Assembly (NCBI GenBank): GCA_012519695.1
Contig: JAAYPT010000105.1
Span: 34,767-98,766, forward strand
DNA from: Clostridiales bacterium
Lineage (GTDB): Bacteria; Bacillota; Clostridia; Lachnospirales; Lachnospiraceae
Length of the DNA: 64,000 bases
Reading direction: 5' to 3'
Part shown: piece after piece, positions 55,346 to 64,000 of the stretch
Layout: the number at the start of each line of letters is the position of its first letter
Numbering within the stretch: position 1 is the stretch's first letter
Position numbers and translations under genes: made by a program
The notes under the pieces: model-generated
Told to the model about the DNA's origin: nothing
Seen by the model: the letters and a program-made list of their open reading frames with translations, nothing else
Databases searched by the model: none

Positions 55346-56272
55346 ATGAAAAAGTTAGTGTCAACGGTAAATCTGGATAAAGCAGAATGGTTAAAGTACC
55401 GGAAACAGGGAATCGGAGGTTCAGATGCAGGAGCAATCTGTGGATTGAATCCTTATCGGACAGCTATGCAGGTATATTATGATAAGACCTCAGATGAAAC
55501 AGAAGAAATTGACAATGAAGCTATGCGCCAAGGGAGAGAATTTGAGGATTATGTGGCTAGAAGGTTTATGGAAGCTACAGGAAAGAAGGTAAGAAGAGCC
55601 AATTATATGTTTCAGGATGAAGAGAATCCATTCATGTTGGCAGATGTAGACAGAATGCTGGTAGGAGAAAATGCAGGATTGGAATGTAAGACAGCAAGTC
55701 CTTTTATGGCAGAAAAGTGGAAGGATGGAAAGATTCCGATGTCTTATCAGATACAGTGTCATCACTATATGTCGGTATGTAATGCAGAGGCATGGTATAT
55801 TGCTGTACTGATTTATGGCAGAGAATTTAAATATTACAAAATAGAACGTGATGAACAAGTGATAGCAGACCTAATACAGATAGAAAAGGACTTTTGGAAG
55901 AATCATGTGGAAAAGGAAATTTTGCCAGAACCAGATGGTTCGAAGTTATCTGATAGTATTATTGCAGAGTATTTCAAAGATACTGTGGCGGAAACAATTC
56001 CATTGACTGGATTTGATGAAAAATTAAAGCGTCGGCAGGAACTGATGGATGTCATGGCACGCATGGATACAGAGAAAAAACAGATAGAACAGGAGTTGAA
56101 AGTTTATTTGGGAGAAGCGGAACAAGCTGAAAATGAGAATTTCCGAGTGATGTGGAAAAATGTATGTAGTGAGCGTTTGGATGAAAAAAGGTTAAAGGAA
56201 GAACAGCCGGAGATTTATGCGTTATATCGGAAATCTATAAACAGCCGGAGATTTACTATAAAGGCAGCATAA
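55346..56272 (+). CDS. YqaJ-family exonuclease
   Basis: This 308-residue protein has the lambda-exonuclease-like PD-(D/E)XK core: GIGGSDAGAICGLNPY near residue 23, MLADVDRML with the catalytic Asp near 98 and LECKTA with the E-x-K near 112. It would resect double-stranded DNA ends to give single strands for the RecT annealase encoded next. A C-terminal coiled coil lies near residues 225-260. Confidence 0.88.
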   Translation: MKKLVSTVNLDKAEWLKYRKQGIGGSDAGAICGLNPYRTAMQVYYDKTSDETEEIDNEAMRQGREFEDYVARRFMEATGKKVRRANYMFQDEENPFMLADVDRMLVGENAGLECKTASPFMAEKWKDGKIPMSYQIQCHHYMSVCNAEAWYIAVLIYGREFKYYKIERDEQVIADLIQIEKDFWKNHVEKEILPEPDGSKLSDSIIAEYFKDTVAETIPLTGFDEKLKRRQELMDVMARMDTEKKQIEQELKVYLGEAEQAENENFRVMWKNVCSERLDEKRLKEEQPEIYALYRKSINSRRFTIKAA

Positions 56273-56333
56273 GATAAAATACACGGTAATGGGAGGATAG
56301 ATTATCTATAATATTTTAAAGAGGAGGAAAAAT

Positions 56334-57134
56334 ATGTCAGAAATAAAGGAAGAATTGGCAAAGAAAGCGGAAAAGGCAAGAGGAGAAGGAAAACTAACAA
56401 AGTCTATGAGTATTGCAGACTTAATAAAAGCTATGGAACCGGAAATCAAGAAGGCTCTGCCAGAGGTGATTACTCCAGAGCGTTTTACCAGAATGGCACT
56501 GTCGGCGCTTAATACCACACCAAAGTTAAAGGAATGTACACAGATGAGCTTTTTAGCTGCTTTGATGAATGCTGCACAATTAGGATTGGAACCCAATACC
56601 CCATTAGGACAGGCATACTTGATTCCTTATAATAATAAGGGAAGCATAGAGTGTCAGTTTCAGATAGGATACAAGGGATTGATAGACTTAAGTTATCGGA
56701 ATCCACAAATGCAGATTATATCAGCACAGGCAGTTTATGAAAATGATGAGTTTGAGTATGAACTAGGGCTGAATCCCAAGCTGGTACACCGTCCGGTATT
56801 GCAGGAACGGGGAGAAGTAAAGCTGTTTTATGGTTTGTTCAAACTTGTAAATGGTGGATACGGATTTGAGGTAATGTCAAAGACAGATATGGATGCTTAT
56901 GCAAAAGAATATTCTAAAGCATTTGATTCTTCGTTTAGCCCGTGGAAGAGCAATTACAACGGGATGGCGAAGAAAACTGTTATCAAGCAGGCATTGAAAT
57001 ATGCTCCTCTAAAGACGGATTTTCAGAAAGCATTATCTACGGATGAAACTATTAAGTCTGAACTATGCTCTGATATGTCTGAGGTACCGGATGAAAATAT
57101 TTTTGATGTAGAGTATGTGGAAGAAAATGCGTAA
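56334..57134 (+). CDS. recT: RecT-family single-strand annealing protein
   Basis: This 266-residue protein has the RecT core: PERFTRMALSALNTTPKL, TQMSFLAALMNAAQLGLEPN and LGQAYLIPYNN, then IGYKGLIDL and KSNYNGMAKKTVIKQ. It binds single-stranded DNA and pairs homologous strands without RecA. With the YqaJ nuclease it forms a two-part recombination system. AGGAGG precedes the start. Confidence 0.92.
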   Translation: MSEIKEELAKKAEKARGEGKLTKSMSIADLIKAMEPEIKKALPEVITPERFTRMALSALNTTPKLKECTQMSFLAALMNAAQLGLEPNTPLGQAYLIPYNNKGSIECQFQIGYKGLIDLSYRNPQMQIISAQAVYENDEFEYELGLNPKLVHRPVLQERGEVKLFYGLFKLVNGGYGFEVMSKTDMDAYAKEYSKAFDSSFSPWKSNYNGMAKKTVIKQALKYAPLKTDFQKALSTDETIKSELCSDMSEVPDENIFDVEYVEENA

Positions 57135-57152
57135 GAGAAAGGATGGGATTTG

Positions 57153-57770
57153 ATGAAGATAGATAAAAATATTATGGATTGGCAAGCAACAAGGGAATAT
57201 GTATATCCGGTTATGTTGCCAATGGAGCAGGAATTAGAGGAACAAGTAATTCAGAAATCGTGGTTGGATATGACGGTTTATTATGTGGTACGTTTGAGAC
57301 AGGGAGAATCATGGAATGTGCAGATAAGGATAACACATGGTATGTTGCAACAATGGGGAATCGATGAGGAAGAACTTTTAAAACAGGCAATGCTTAATAT
57401 GAGGAAAAGTGGATATAAAGTAGAGAAAATATTGAATTTATTGTTAAAGGCATTGCCGGATATCGAAATACCGGAGGATGTAGCAGATGAAAAGTGCGCA
57501 ATGATTGTTCTGACAAATAAAGCAATGAATCAGGGTGCTGTAGCAATTCTGGATAAAGAGATTCTAAAGGAAATAGCAGGAGAACAGAGTATGTATATCA
57601 TACCTGCGAGTATTCATGAAGTGATTTTGTTACCGGAAAGGGAAGGAGTAGAAAAAGCAGAAATAGATGCAATGGTACAGCAGGTTAATGGAGAATCTGT
57701 ATTACCAGAAGAAAGGCTTTCGAATCATGCGTATTACTACAATTGTGAGACTGGGATAGTTGAAATGTGA
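57153..57770 (+). CDS. DUF5688 family protein
   Basis: This 205-residue protein matches the DUF5688 type found in Lachnospiraceae elements. The signs are WNVQIRITHGMLQQWGIDEEEL and then TNKAMNQGAVAILDKEILKEIA and MYIIPASIHEVIL. Its role is unknown. It follows recT by 18 bases and ends before a GGCTGTGAC/GTCACAGCC hairpin (57790-57815). ATG 57153 is preferred to the TTG just before it. Confidence 0.75.
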   Translation: MKIDKNIMDWQATREYVYPVMLPMEQELEEQVIQKSWLDMTVYYVVRLRQGESWNVQIRITHGMLQQWGIDEEELLKQAMLNMRKSGYKVEKILNLLLKALPDIEIPEDVADEKCAMIVLTNKAMNQGAVAILDKEILKEIAGEQSMYIIPASIHEVILLPEREGVEKAEIDAMVQQVNGESVLPEERLSNHAYYYNCETGIVEM

Positions 57771-57789
57771 TATAGAGCTAGTTGAGACA

Positions 57790-57820
57790 GGCTGTGACTA
57801 ATAAGTGTCACAGCCAATTT
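57790..57820 (+). terminator. Hairpin after the recombination module
   Basis: GGCTGTGAC and GTCACAGCC form a nine-base stem with an eight-base loop, followed by AATTT. The T run is short, so termination may be partial. Confidence 0.5.
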
Positions 57821-57984
57821 GGATGTGTGGGAAAGAATATCCTTAAAGGTGTACCTTTTTGGATAGAGAGAAATGTTATAAGTTGTATGAGAAAAAGTAG
57901 TTCGCAAAGGTAGAAGATGAGTTTATGGATATGACTATAAATGAGCACACCTTTTCGGACACTTTTTGTAGAAGGATAGAATGT

Positions 57985-58593
57985 ATGGAAAACAGAAAAG
58001 TGGGATATGCTAGAGTGAGCTCTAAGGAGCAAAACTTAGACAGACAGATTTTAGCATTAAAAGAATTTGTGGATGAAGAAAATATTATTGTGGACAAGCA
58101 ATCTGGAAAGGATTTAAATCGTTTGGGGTATCAAGCATTAAAAGGTCCAATGGGATTGAGAGCTGGAGATACATTATACATAAAATCATTAGACCGGTTG
58201 TCAAGAAGTAAGAGAGATATAAAAAATGAATTACAGTGGTTTAGGGATAAAGGAATTAGAGTTATGATTTTGGATTTGCCTACTTCAATGGTTCAAGTCC
58301 CGAATGGAGAGGAGTGGATAATTGATATGATAAATAATATCCTAATCGAAGTATTGGCAAGTATAGCAGAACAGGAGCGTGAAAACATTAAAGAAAGACA
58401 GAGGGAGGGAATAGAGGCTGCAAAACAAAAAGGAAAACATCTAGGAAGGCCGAGGGTTGAAAAACCTGATAATTGGGATGAAGTGATAGACAAGTGGAAG
58501 GAAGGGGAACTTACTGCTAAGGAGGCAATGACGATACTAGGATTGAAAAAGAGCAGTTTTTATAAAAAGTTAAAATATTGGAAAAGGGTATAG
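57985..58593 (+). CDS. Small serine recombinase (resolvase/invertase family)
   Basis: This 202-residue protein has the catalytic Ser in VGYARVSSKEQNLDRQ, then SLDRLSRSKRDI, the long E helix after SIAEQERENIKERQREG and a C-terminal HTH (TAKEAMTILGLKKSSFYKKL). The size fits resolvases and invertases rather than large integrases. ATG 57985 follows GAAGGA; earlier in-frame codons lack a site. An AAAGGT-GT-ACCTTT inverted repeat lies upstream at 57845-57858. Confidence 0.88.
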   Translation: MENRKVGYARVSSKEQNLDRQILALKEFVDEENIIVDKQSGKDLNRLGYQALKGPMGLRAGDTLYIKSLDRLSRSKRDIKNELQWFRDKGIRVMILDLPTSMVQVPNGEEWIIDMINNILIEVLASIAEQERENIKERQREGIEAAKQKGKHLGRPRVEKPDNWDEVIDKWKEGELTAKEAMTILGLKKSSFYKKLKYWKRV

Positions 58594-58607
58594 TAGCAAA
58601 AGAATGG

Positions 58608-58659
58608 TTGGGAAATTGGGGGAATGGGGGAAGTATCCCGATTTCCCCAATTTCCCCAA
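58608..58659. terminator. Long inverted repeat between convergent genes
   Basis: The left arm TTGGGAAATTGGGGGAA and the right arm TTTCCCCAATTTCCCCAA pair with one or two bulges. It lies between the serine recombinase and the convergent cargo gene and may act in both directions. Confidence 0.55.
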
Positions 58660-58682
58660 GAATGTTACGACTATAAAGTGGT

Positions 58683-60374
58683 TTAAGTAAAATTAATTGA
58701 GCAGTTAGGAAATGAATTTGATAAATATTTTTTTAATGAAATGCTTGTTACCATATGTAGATTGGAAACGAGTGAATGAATTTCTTTTTCATTAAGCAAA
58801 GTGCTGATATTAGTTTGCATTTGCTCCAATATGCAATGAGCATACGGATATTCATATCGTATATTTGAAGAAGCTGAATTATCTAAATTATTTTCAAGTG
58901 TTATGGATGTGAATGAATTTATTGTATGTCGGGTCACTTGTTCACATTGGGAAATATCACCATTATTTAGCTGATATATCATTAGAAAAAGCAATTTGTG
59001 CATAGTGAAAAAGTAGTTATAGTAATTTTCTATTTGGTTGGGATTTTCAATAAGGTAATCAACAAGTAATATTCTTGAAAACACAGCTGGAAGTTTTTGC
59101 AATCTCGTAAGGGTGTCAAGTGAAATCTCTTTTTTATCTTTATTTGCCTGTAGTAATATTTTGTATAGAGAAAGAGCACCTAAAGAGTATTCTTTTTTGA
59201 AATAATAATCAAAAGTATTTGTGGATACTGTGTCAGTATAAGTAATGCTGCAGTTGTCATAAAAACGAATGAAATTTTTTAAAGAAGTACTTAATTTAAT
59301 TTCAGCACTTATATCCGAATCGTTAACTAAGAATGGCAATTTGTTAGGAGATTGTATTAAAATATCATAACAAAATTTAGCAAGAAAAGGATTGGTAAAA
59401 TATGTGCGTGAATCTTGCAAAAATGTTTGTGTTCGGGTGCCTATGGATAGAAGATGGTGTAATTTTTTATATTGAGAAATATACCGAGATATGTTTCTGT
59501 TATCTCTGAAATTTTGGCAGGATAAAGGAGTGTAAGCAAGGCGAGCTAAAGAGGAAGGAGAGTAAATATTGTGAAAAAGGTCTTCGTATTCTGCTTGGTG
59601 TATTTGGTCGAATAAATCATTATGAAATATTAGTCCATAATGGGTGGAAGGATTGTTGTAGTATTTGGTAAAGAGTTCTTTTATGGGAAGAATAGTATGG
59701 GAGAATTTATTTAAACATTTTTTTTCTAAGAATTCGATAATTTCGGAATTAGAAAAATCATGTAGATTGAAAATAACGTTATTTCTTACGCACATATCTA
59801 GTTCGTTTAAGGAGATAAGAAAAAATTCATTATAAAGTGCCTCAAAATTATAATGTGTGTAGGTACAGATGTCAAATAAAAAACGATTTTGGAATTCAGA
59901 AATATTTTCATTGTCTATTTTTAAAGAATGGAATGAAAATGTGTTGTTTGAAGTATTATTGAATCTCAAAGGAAATCCATTTGTATTCGGGAAGAAATTG
60001 AGCAGTTTAGTTGTTAAAAATAGACAGTAACGAAATATGGCGAGTACATCTTTGGAAGCAGATGCTTTATATTCTTTATTTTGCATAGAAGTATAGTGGG
60101 TAACATATTTTTTCATACATGTATTTTTTTGTAAGGTATCATTTTTATAGAGACATTCTTCATTATGTTTGCATGTAACACAAATATTTATTGGTTGAGA
60201 AAGCATAAAATCTTGGTAATATTCCTTATAGTGAGAAAGAAAATCGGAACACAATTCTTCGATATTTATACCTGAAATTTTACCGATGGTTATATTCTTA
60301 AGATTTAAATTGGATAGGTCGCTATTTGAATAAAGTGCAAAACAGTCATAATTTGTTGAATATGTGTTGTTCAT
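58683..60374 (-). CDS. Unrecognised 563-residue protein (cargo gene)
   Basis: I do not recognise this protein. It is very rich in Asn, Ser, Phe and Tyr. It has a Cys cluster near residues 68-90 (ICVTCKHNEECLYKN, then NTC) that could bind zinc, and otherwise a mainly helical pattern. There is no signal peptide. The start at 60374 follows GGAGGT. It is the only minus-strand gene in the element, lies between the recombinase and the replication-type genes, and has lower GC than they do. This is typical of a swapped-in cargo gene such as a defence gene, but no motif shows that function. Confidence 0.6.
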   Translation of the reverse strand: MNNTYSTNYDCFALYSNSDLSNLNLKNITIGKISGINIEELCSDFLSHYKEYYQDFMLSQPINICVTCKHNEECLYKNDTLQKNTCMKKYVTHYTSMQNKEYKASASKDVLAIFRYCLFLTTKLLNFFPNTNGFPLRFNNTSNNTFSFHSLKIDNENISEFQNRFLFDICTYTHYNFEALYNEFFLISLNELDMCVRNNVIFNLHDFSNSEIIEFLEKKCLNKFSHTILPIKELFTKYYNNPSTHYGLIFHNDLFDQIHQAEYEDLFHNIYSPSSLARLAYTPLSCQNFRDNRNISRYISQYKKLHHLLSIGTRTQTFLQDSRTYFTNPFLAKFCYDILIQSPNKLPFLVNDSDISAEIKLSTSLKNFIRFYDNCSITYTDTVSTNTFDYYFKKEYSLGALSLYKILLQANKDKKEISLDTLTRLQKLPAVFSRILLVDYLIENPNQIENYYNYFFTMHKLLFLMIYQLNNGDISQCEQVTRHTINSFTSITLENNLDNSASSNIRYEYPYAHCILEQMQTNISTLLNEKEIHSLVSNLHMVTSISLKKYLSNSFPNCSINFT

Positions 60375-60597
60375 ATTTATTTTACCTCCATGATAATTAG
60401 TATAGCATGCGAAATAGGAAAAAAGTAGTGTCATTTTTGACGCGCCCCTAATGAAACGAATGCAAAAGCTTAATGGGCGTGTTATGGTATACTTGGTTCT
60501 AAAAAATAGGAAGGGAGGGAATTGTTATTGTATAGTAGGACCAAGGTGTGAAAGTAGGCTATTGTATGTAAGAAACAAGGTAAAAGGAGGAATAATT

Positions 60598-60870
60598 ATG
60601 AACTTAACACAAAAGGAAGGACAGGAAATAAGAGAATTTGTTCGTGGCGTGTTGTTTACGCAAAATTTTCAAGGGGACAAAACTATAATGGCAACGACTT
60701 ATCCAGATGAAGGAATGTATTTGCTGGATGGACTTGGAAGATTTGTCTTGCAAGAAGGTGGCAGTAGTGTATGCGTAAATTCCTTTTTGGGTAAATTGAG
60801 AGTTTCACAATTTTATAAGTTGCGATGTTCTGCAGGAGTGTTAGAAAAGCTTACGGATAGGGAGGTATGA
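60598..60870 (+). CDS. Small protein before the P-loop ATPase
   Basis: This 90-residue protein (MNLTQKEGQEIREFVRGVL, then TTYPDEGMYLLDG and SVCVNSFLGKLRVSQFYKL) has no family that I recognise. The start follows AAAGGAGG and its stop lies within the start region of the next gene, so translation is coupled. It may be a partner of the ATPase. Confidence 0.6.
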   Translation: MNLTQKEGQEIREFVRGVLFTQNFQGDKTIMATTYPDEGMYLLDGLGRFVLQEGGSSVCVNSFLGKLRVSQFYKLRCSAGVLEKLTDREV

Positions 60871-60872
60871 AA

Positions 60873-62744
60873 ATGAGACTGACCCAGAAATTGGACGGAT
60901 TTGAAGAGGAGGTCTTAAATAATGTGGTGAGGGAAAATATGCAACATTGTGCAGTGCCAATAAGTGTACAACATACAGTAGATAGGGTTACCAATGACTA
61001 TGCATATCAAAGTCTAAACCTTGCGCAGGAAAATAGCAGAAAGATTTTACAGCAACTGTCATCAAAAGAGGAAGGGTTTTATATACGGGGAGGTTGTTTA
61101 TATGAGGGGGATGTTAGAATTTGCAATTTTAGTATAGTACTTGAAAAAAGTTATTTGCGCTATGAATTCGAAGACAAAGAAGCGCAAGCATTTGATATCC
61201 GTGTGAGTGTTAACCGAAAACAGAATAAGAAAGAATTCTTTTTTGGGGGAGTCTCATTAACAGGGCTGCTAGATGCGAAATTTATTTCTAAAATACCATT
61301 TCGAGTTATTTATGTTGATGACTTTAAAGTTCGTTGGCGTCGCTATGTCAATTATTTGGTTGAAGGATATGAGGGGGATGAGGAAAAGTTATTTTTGACG
61401 GCAGGATGGAAACAATTTGGAAATAGTTGGTACTACGTTGATGGAAAAAATGTTATTGGAAACGACAAAATAAAAGCACATGCTATGACAGAACGAACAA
61501 TAGAGAACAGCAACATAGGTCAATCGTGGTATGAGGTTTTTGAAAAAATGCGAGAAGTTATGCCGCAAGCAAAGGATAAAATGACAGTCTTACTTTTATA
61601 TGTATTTGGTAGTTTTATTTATAAACTTTTTGATCCTGTTGGGAAAACTCTAAAATTTTCATTGGTTTTAGTAGGACCAAGAGGCAGTAGGAAAACATCG
61701 CTAGCTTTGTGTTTTTCGCAAATTGAAAAAAAGCGAAGTCCGACATTAAATTTTCAAGCTACAGTTGCAGGGATTCAATGCAAATTAAAGGACTATAAAG
61801 ATTCAGTTATGCTATTGGATGATCTGGCTCCTACGCATAGCAATCAGCGAAGGCATGGATATGAAGAAAAATTGGAAACAATTTTGAGACTATTTGGTGA
61901 TGCGACAGAGCGTGTTATCTGTACAGCCTTTATGAATAATACTATGAGTAAGCCGGATTATTCAGTCGGGGGAGGCTGTATTATAACGGGAGAGTATTTT
62001 TATGAGGCGGCTGTTGAATCCTCAATCGCAAGAACAGTGGTTTTGGAAATAGAAAGCGATATGGTGGATTTGCGTGCATTGAACTTTTATCAAAAAAATC
62101 CACAAGTTCTAGAGGCGTTTTTACATAATTTTTTAGCATTTGTAGGAAAAAATGCAGAAGTTGTGTTTGAAAAAATATTGACGATAACGGAGGGCTACCG
62201 GGAAGCGAAACAGAGGGAATATTCCAACGGAAGGTTAGCGGAATATCACGGGCAGTTAGTTGCCGTTGGAGCAATATTGGCAGATTTTTTATCTACTCAA
62301 ATAGGCATTGATAAGAAAAGATTTGTATGTGGTATAGAAGAATGTATTGCTGGTGTGTTGAGAGAGAATGATAAAATGATGCGGCAAAAAGCACCAATTT
62401 ATAGACTTTTAAGAGCAATAGAATTTTTAATTAATACGGATTATCATTATCGATGGGGGCAGGATATAAAATTTGACTTGTTATTTATAATCGAGGATGA
62501 AACACACTATTATATTGAATCAAGCCAATTACCAGCAATTATAGATAATTATTGCAGGAAGAACGCTGTGAAGATGATAAGCCTTTCTTCTCAAGAAGCA
62601 ACTAAGTTGTTAGCAAATGAAGGGATTATATCGAGTTTTCGAGAGGGTGAACGTATACGCTATGCAAAAAAATACTCAGAATATAAGGGAAAAAGACTGT
62701 TGCAACTTTCGAAGGCAGCAATGAAAAAATTTATTGATTTTTGA
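60873..62744 (+). CDS. P-loop ATPase, DUF927/replicative-helicase-like
   Basis: This 623-residue protein has a central P-loop domain. The Walker A is VGPRGSRKTSLAL near residue 268, where Arg stands at the usual second Gly, and the Walker B is VMLLDDLAP near 308. An N-terminal region of about 200 residues (TAGWKQFGNSWYYVDG) resembles DUF927-type proteins of mobile elements, and a winged-helix-like end follows (SQEATKLLANEGII). It probably unwinds or loads DNA during element replication, by analogy. ATG 60873 is better placed after GGGAGG than ATG 60867. Confidence 0.65.
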   Translation: MRLTQKLDGFEEEVLNNVVRENMQHCAVPISVQHTVDRVTNDYAYQSLNLAQENSRKILQQLSSKEEGFYIRGGCLYEGDVRICNFSIVLEKSYLRYEFEDKEAQAFDIRVSVNRKQNKKEFFFGGVSLTGLLDAKFISKIPFRVIYVDDFKVRWRRYVNYLVEGYEGDEEKLFLTAGWKQFGNSWYYVDGKNVIGNDKIKAHAMTERTIENSNIGQSWYEVFEKMREVMPQAKDKMTVLLLYVFGSFIYKLFDPVGKTLKFSLVLVGPRGSRKTSLALCFSQIEKKRSPTLNFQATVAGIQCKLKDYKDSVMLLDDLAPTHSNQRRHGYEEKLETILRLFGDATERVICTAFMNNTMSKPDYSVGGGCIITGEYFYEAAVESSIARTVVLEIESDMVDLRALNFYQKNPQVLEAFLHNFLAFVGKNAEVVFEKILTITEGYREAKQREYSNGRLAEYHGQLVAVGAILADFLSTQIGIDKKRFVCGIEECIAGVLRENDKMMRQKAPIYRLLRAIEFLINTDYHYRWGQDIKFDLLFIIEDETHYYIESSQLPAIIDNYCRKNAVKMISLSSQEATKLLANEGIISSFREGERIRYAKKYSEYKGKRLLQLSKAAMKKFIDF

Positions 62745-62832
62745 AGTGACAAAGCAATTATAATTGGTTGTATATTATATGTGGGATATTTGGTAATTCC
62801 GTATAATATTTGAAAAGTAGGAGGAATAGTCA

Positions 62833-63015
62833 ATGAAGGAAAAAATTTATTATGGTGCACAAGATATATCTGAAATGTTGGGGATATCGGTGTCGTCAGC
62901 ATACACAATCATTCGAGATTTGAATTCTGAATTACAGAAAAAAATTATTATACAATTCGGGGGAAAGTTTCAAAAATATATTTTCATGAAAAATTGTATG
63001 GTTCCAAAGAAGTAG
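62833..63015 (+). CDS. Small HTH protein, excisionase-like
   Basis: This 60-residue protein has one HTH (GAQDISEMLGISVSSAYTII) and a short basic end. Size, fold and the place directly before the integrase match excisionases (Xis) that direct element excision. AGGAGG precedes the start. Confidence 0.7.
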   Translation: MKEKIYYGAQDISEMLGISVSSAYTIIRDLNSELQKKIIIQFGGKFQKYIFMKNCMVPKK

Positions 63016-63029
63016 GTTAAAGTTGTGTT

Positions 63030-63068
63030 ACAGCTCCTTGTGTATCGCTAAGGATTGCAAGGGGCTGT
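63030..63068 (+). promoter_or_regulatory. Hairpin between xis-like and integrase genes
   Basis: ACAGCTCCTTG pairs with CAAGGGGCTGT (one G-U pair) around a 17-base loop. There is no T run after it, so it may be an RNA processing or attenuation element limiting the integrase. Confidence 0.45.
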
Positions 63069-63096
63069 AGTGTTAATGTGAAAGGAGAAACTAAGA

Positions 63097-64000
63097 ATGC
63101 CAGTTTATAAAGATGAGAAGAATAATACATGGTACTGTAAATTTTATTATATGACAATGGAAGGAAAACGTAAGCAAACAACAAAGCGTGGGTTTGCAAC
63201 AAAAAGAGATGCCAAACAATGGGAATGTGAAAAAAGGGCTTCTAATTCGTCTGATATGACAGTAACATTGGAGACTTTTGTTAATATGTATTTCCATGAT
63301 AAAAAAGGTGAACTTAAGGAACGGTCTATAAAGAATAAGAAATATATGATTGAATCACATATTATACCGTATTTAGGAAAGAGAAAAATGGATGAAATAC
63401 TACCGATAGACATTATTAAATGGCAAAACACAATGAGGGAAAAAGGATTTTCTCCTACATATTTAAGGATGATTCAAAATCAATTAACAGCATTGTTTAA
63501 TCATGCAAGTATTATATACAATTTAAAGGACAATCCTTGTAAAAAAGTAAAAAAGATGGGAAAGCCAGATGCAGATGAACTAAATTTCTGGACAAAGGAA
63601 GAATATGATAAATTTATTGCAACCATAGATAAATCAGATAGATATTATGTTATTTTTGAAATTCTGTTTTGGTGTGGTTGTAGAGAAGGGGAACTATTAG
63701 CGCTGACAATGGATGATGTTGATTTTGAAAATAATAAAATTCACATCAGTAAAACATACTATCGTTCTGGAGGTAAAGATATTATAGCAGAGCCTAAAAC
63801 TCCACAATCGGTGCGGACAATTGACATACCAGAATTTCTAAAAGAGGAGATTAAGGATTATGTAGAGCGGTTGTATAAGTATCCACATGATGCGAGGATT
63901 TTTCCAATTGTAGCAGAAGCTGTGCAGCATAAGATGAAGCGCAATATTGAAAAAGCGGGGGTAAAGAAAATACGAGTTCATGACCTTAGACATTCGCATG
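63097..64000 (+). CDS. Tyrosine site-specific integrase (3' end outside window)
   Basis: The frame is open from ATG 63097 to the last base, so 301 residues are visible. Residues 1-50 form an arm-binding domain (TWYCKFYYMTMEGKRKQTTK, GFATKRDAKQWE). A SAM-like core-binding domain follows at about 60-165 and then the catalytic domain. The active-site Arg is in WCGCREGELLAL, the Lys in EPKTPQS and the HxLRH in VHDLRHSH at the very end. The catalytic Tyr lies beyond the window. AAAGGAG precedes the start. It would insert and excise the element. Confidence 0.92.
   Translation, partial: MPVYKDEKNNTWYCKFYYMTMEGKRKQTTKRGFATKRDAKQWECEKRASNSSDMTVTLETFVNMYFHDKKGELKERSIKNKKYMIESHIIPYLGKRKMDEILPIDIIKWQNTMREKGFSPTYLRMIQNQLTALFNHASIIYNLKDNPCKKVKKMGKPDADELNFWTKEEYDKFIATIDKSDRYYVIFEILFWCGCREGELLALTMDDVDFENNKIHISKTYYRSGGKDIIAEPKTPQSVRTIDIPEFLKEEIKDYVERLYKYPHDARIFPIVAEAVQHKMKRNIEKAGVKKIRVHDLRHSH

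Larger units (their letters stand above)
51291..64000. mobile_element. Integrative element (right end outside window)
   Basis: An integrase with an excisionase-like gene, a replication-type ATPase, a serine recombinase, a RecT/YqaJ module and a Mor-type regulator occur together. The left border is somewhere between 50907 and 54180, since the membrane-protein genes could be ancestral. Attachment sites cannot be set because the far end is not visible. Confidence 0.6.

Overview
The window reads as a chromosomal segment of a flagellated, low-GC Firmicute, most likely a Lachnospiraceae (class Clostridia). This rests on the AT-rich codon use, strong AGGAGG ribosome sites, the Firmicutes-style L10 leader, Mor/DUF5688/DUF932-type accessory genes and SigD-type flagellar promoters. 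No tRNA, rRNA or CRISPR array was found.

Region 1 (1-25528, + strand) is a long, tightly packed glycan locus, probably for flagellin glycosylation. It carries large, often multidomain glycosyltransferases at both ends. Between them lie (a) a nonulosonic (legionaminic-type) acid pathway: a PtmE-like CBS/nucleotidyltransferase, LegB dehydratase, LegC aminotransferase, LegH-like acetyltransferase, LegG/NeuC epimerase and LegI/NeuB synthase. A formyltransferase, a PIG-L deacetylase and a radical SAM/SPASM protein interrupted by a frameshift at an A7 run accompany it. (b) A CDP-3,6-dideoxyhexose pathway (RfbF, RfbH, RfbG) occurs with a pyruvate-type TPP enzyme and a short-chain reductase, which together resemble the Yersinia YerE/YerF route to branched-chain sugars. 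A small coiled-coil gene inside the locus has its own SigD-like promoter and terminator.

Region 2 (25525-33928) holds more glycosyltransferases: a minus-strand GT2-GT4 fusion, a GT2-methyltransferase fusion, a GT4 and a GT2-TPR protein. It also holds an Rpn-type PD-(D/E)XK nuclease gene enclosed by near-perfect 24-nt inverted repeats, and a minus-strand FliD-like gene behind a second SigD-like promoter. These two promoters tie the locus to the flagellum.

Region 3 (34133-50906) is the classical core cluster rpmG-secE-nusG-rplK-rplA-rplJ-rplL-rpoB-rpoC-rpsL-rpsG-fusA-tuf. Several near-consensus SigA promoters, an L10 leader with attenuator, and terminators after rplL, rpoC and tuf are visible. 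A tandem 178-bp structured repeat fills the rplL-rpoB gap, and a perfect 12-bp inverted repeat overlaps a promoter upstream of tuf.

Region 4 (about 50907-64000, continuing beyond the window) is accessory DNA: a Mor-type regulator, zinc-ribbon membrane proteins, a DUF932-YqaJ-RecT recombination module, DUF5688, a serine recombinase, an unrecognised 563-aa minus-strand cargo gene, a replication-type P-loop ATPase, a small HTH protein and a tyrosine integrase cut by the window end. It looks like an integrative element whose right end lies outside the window.
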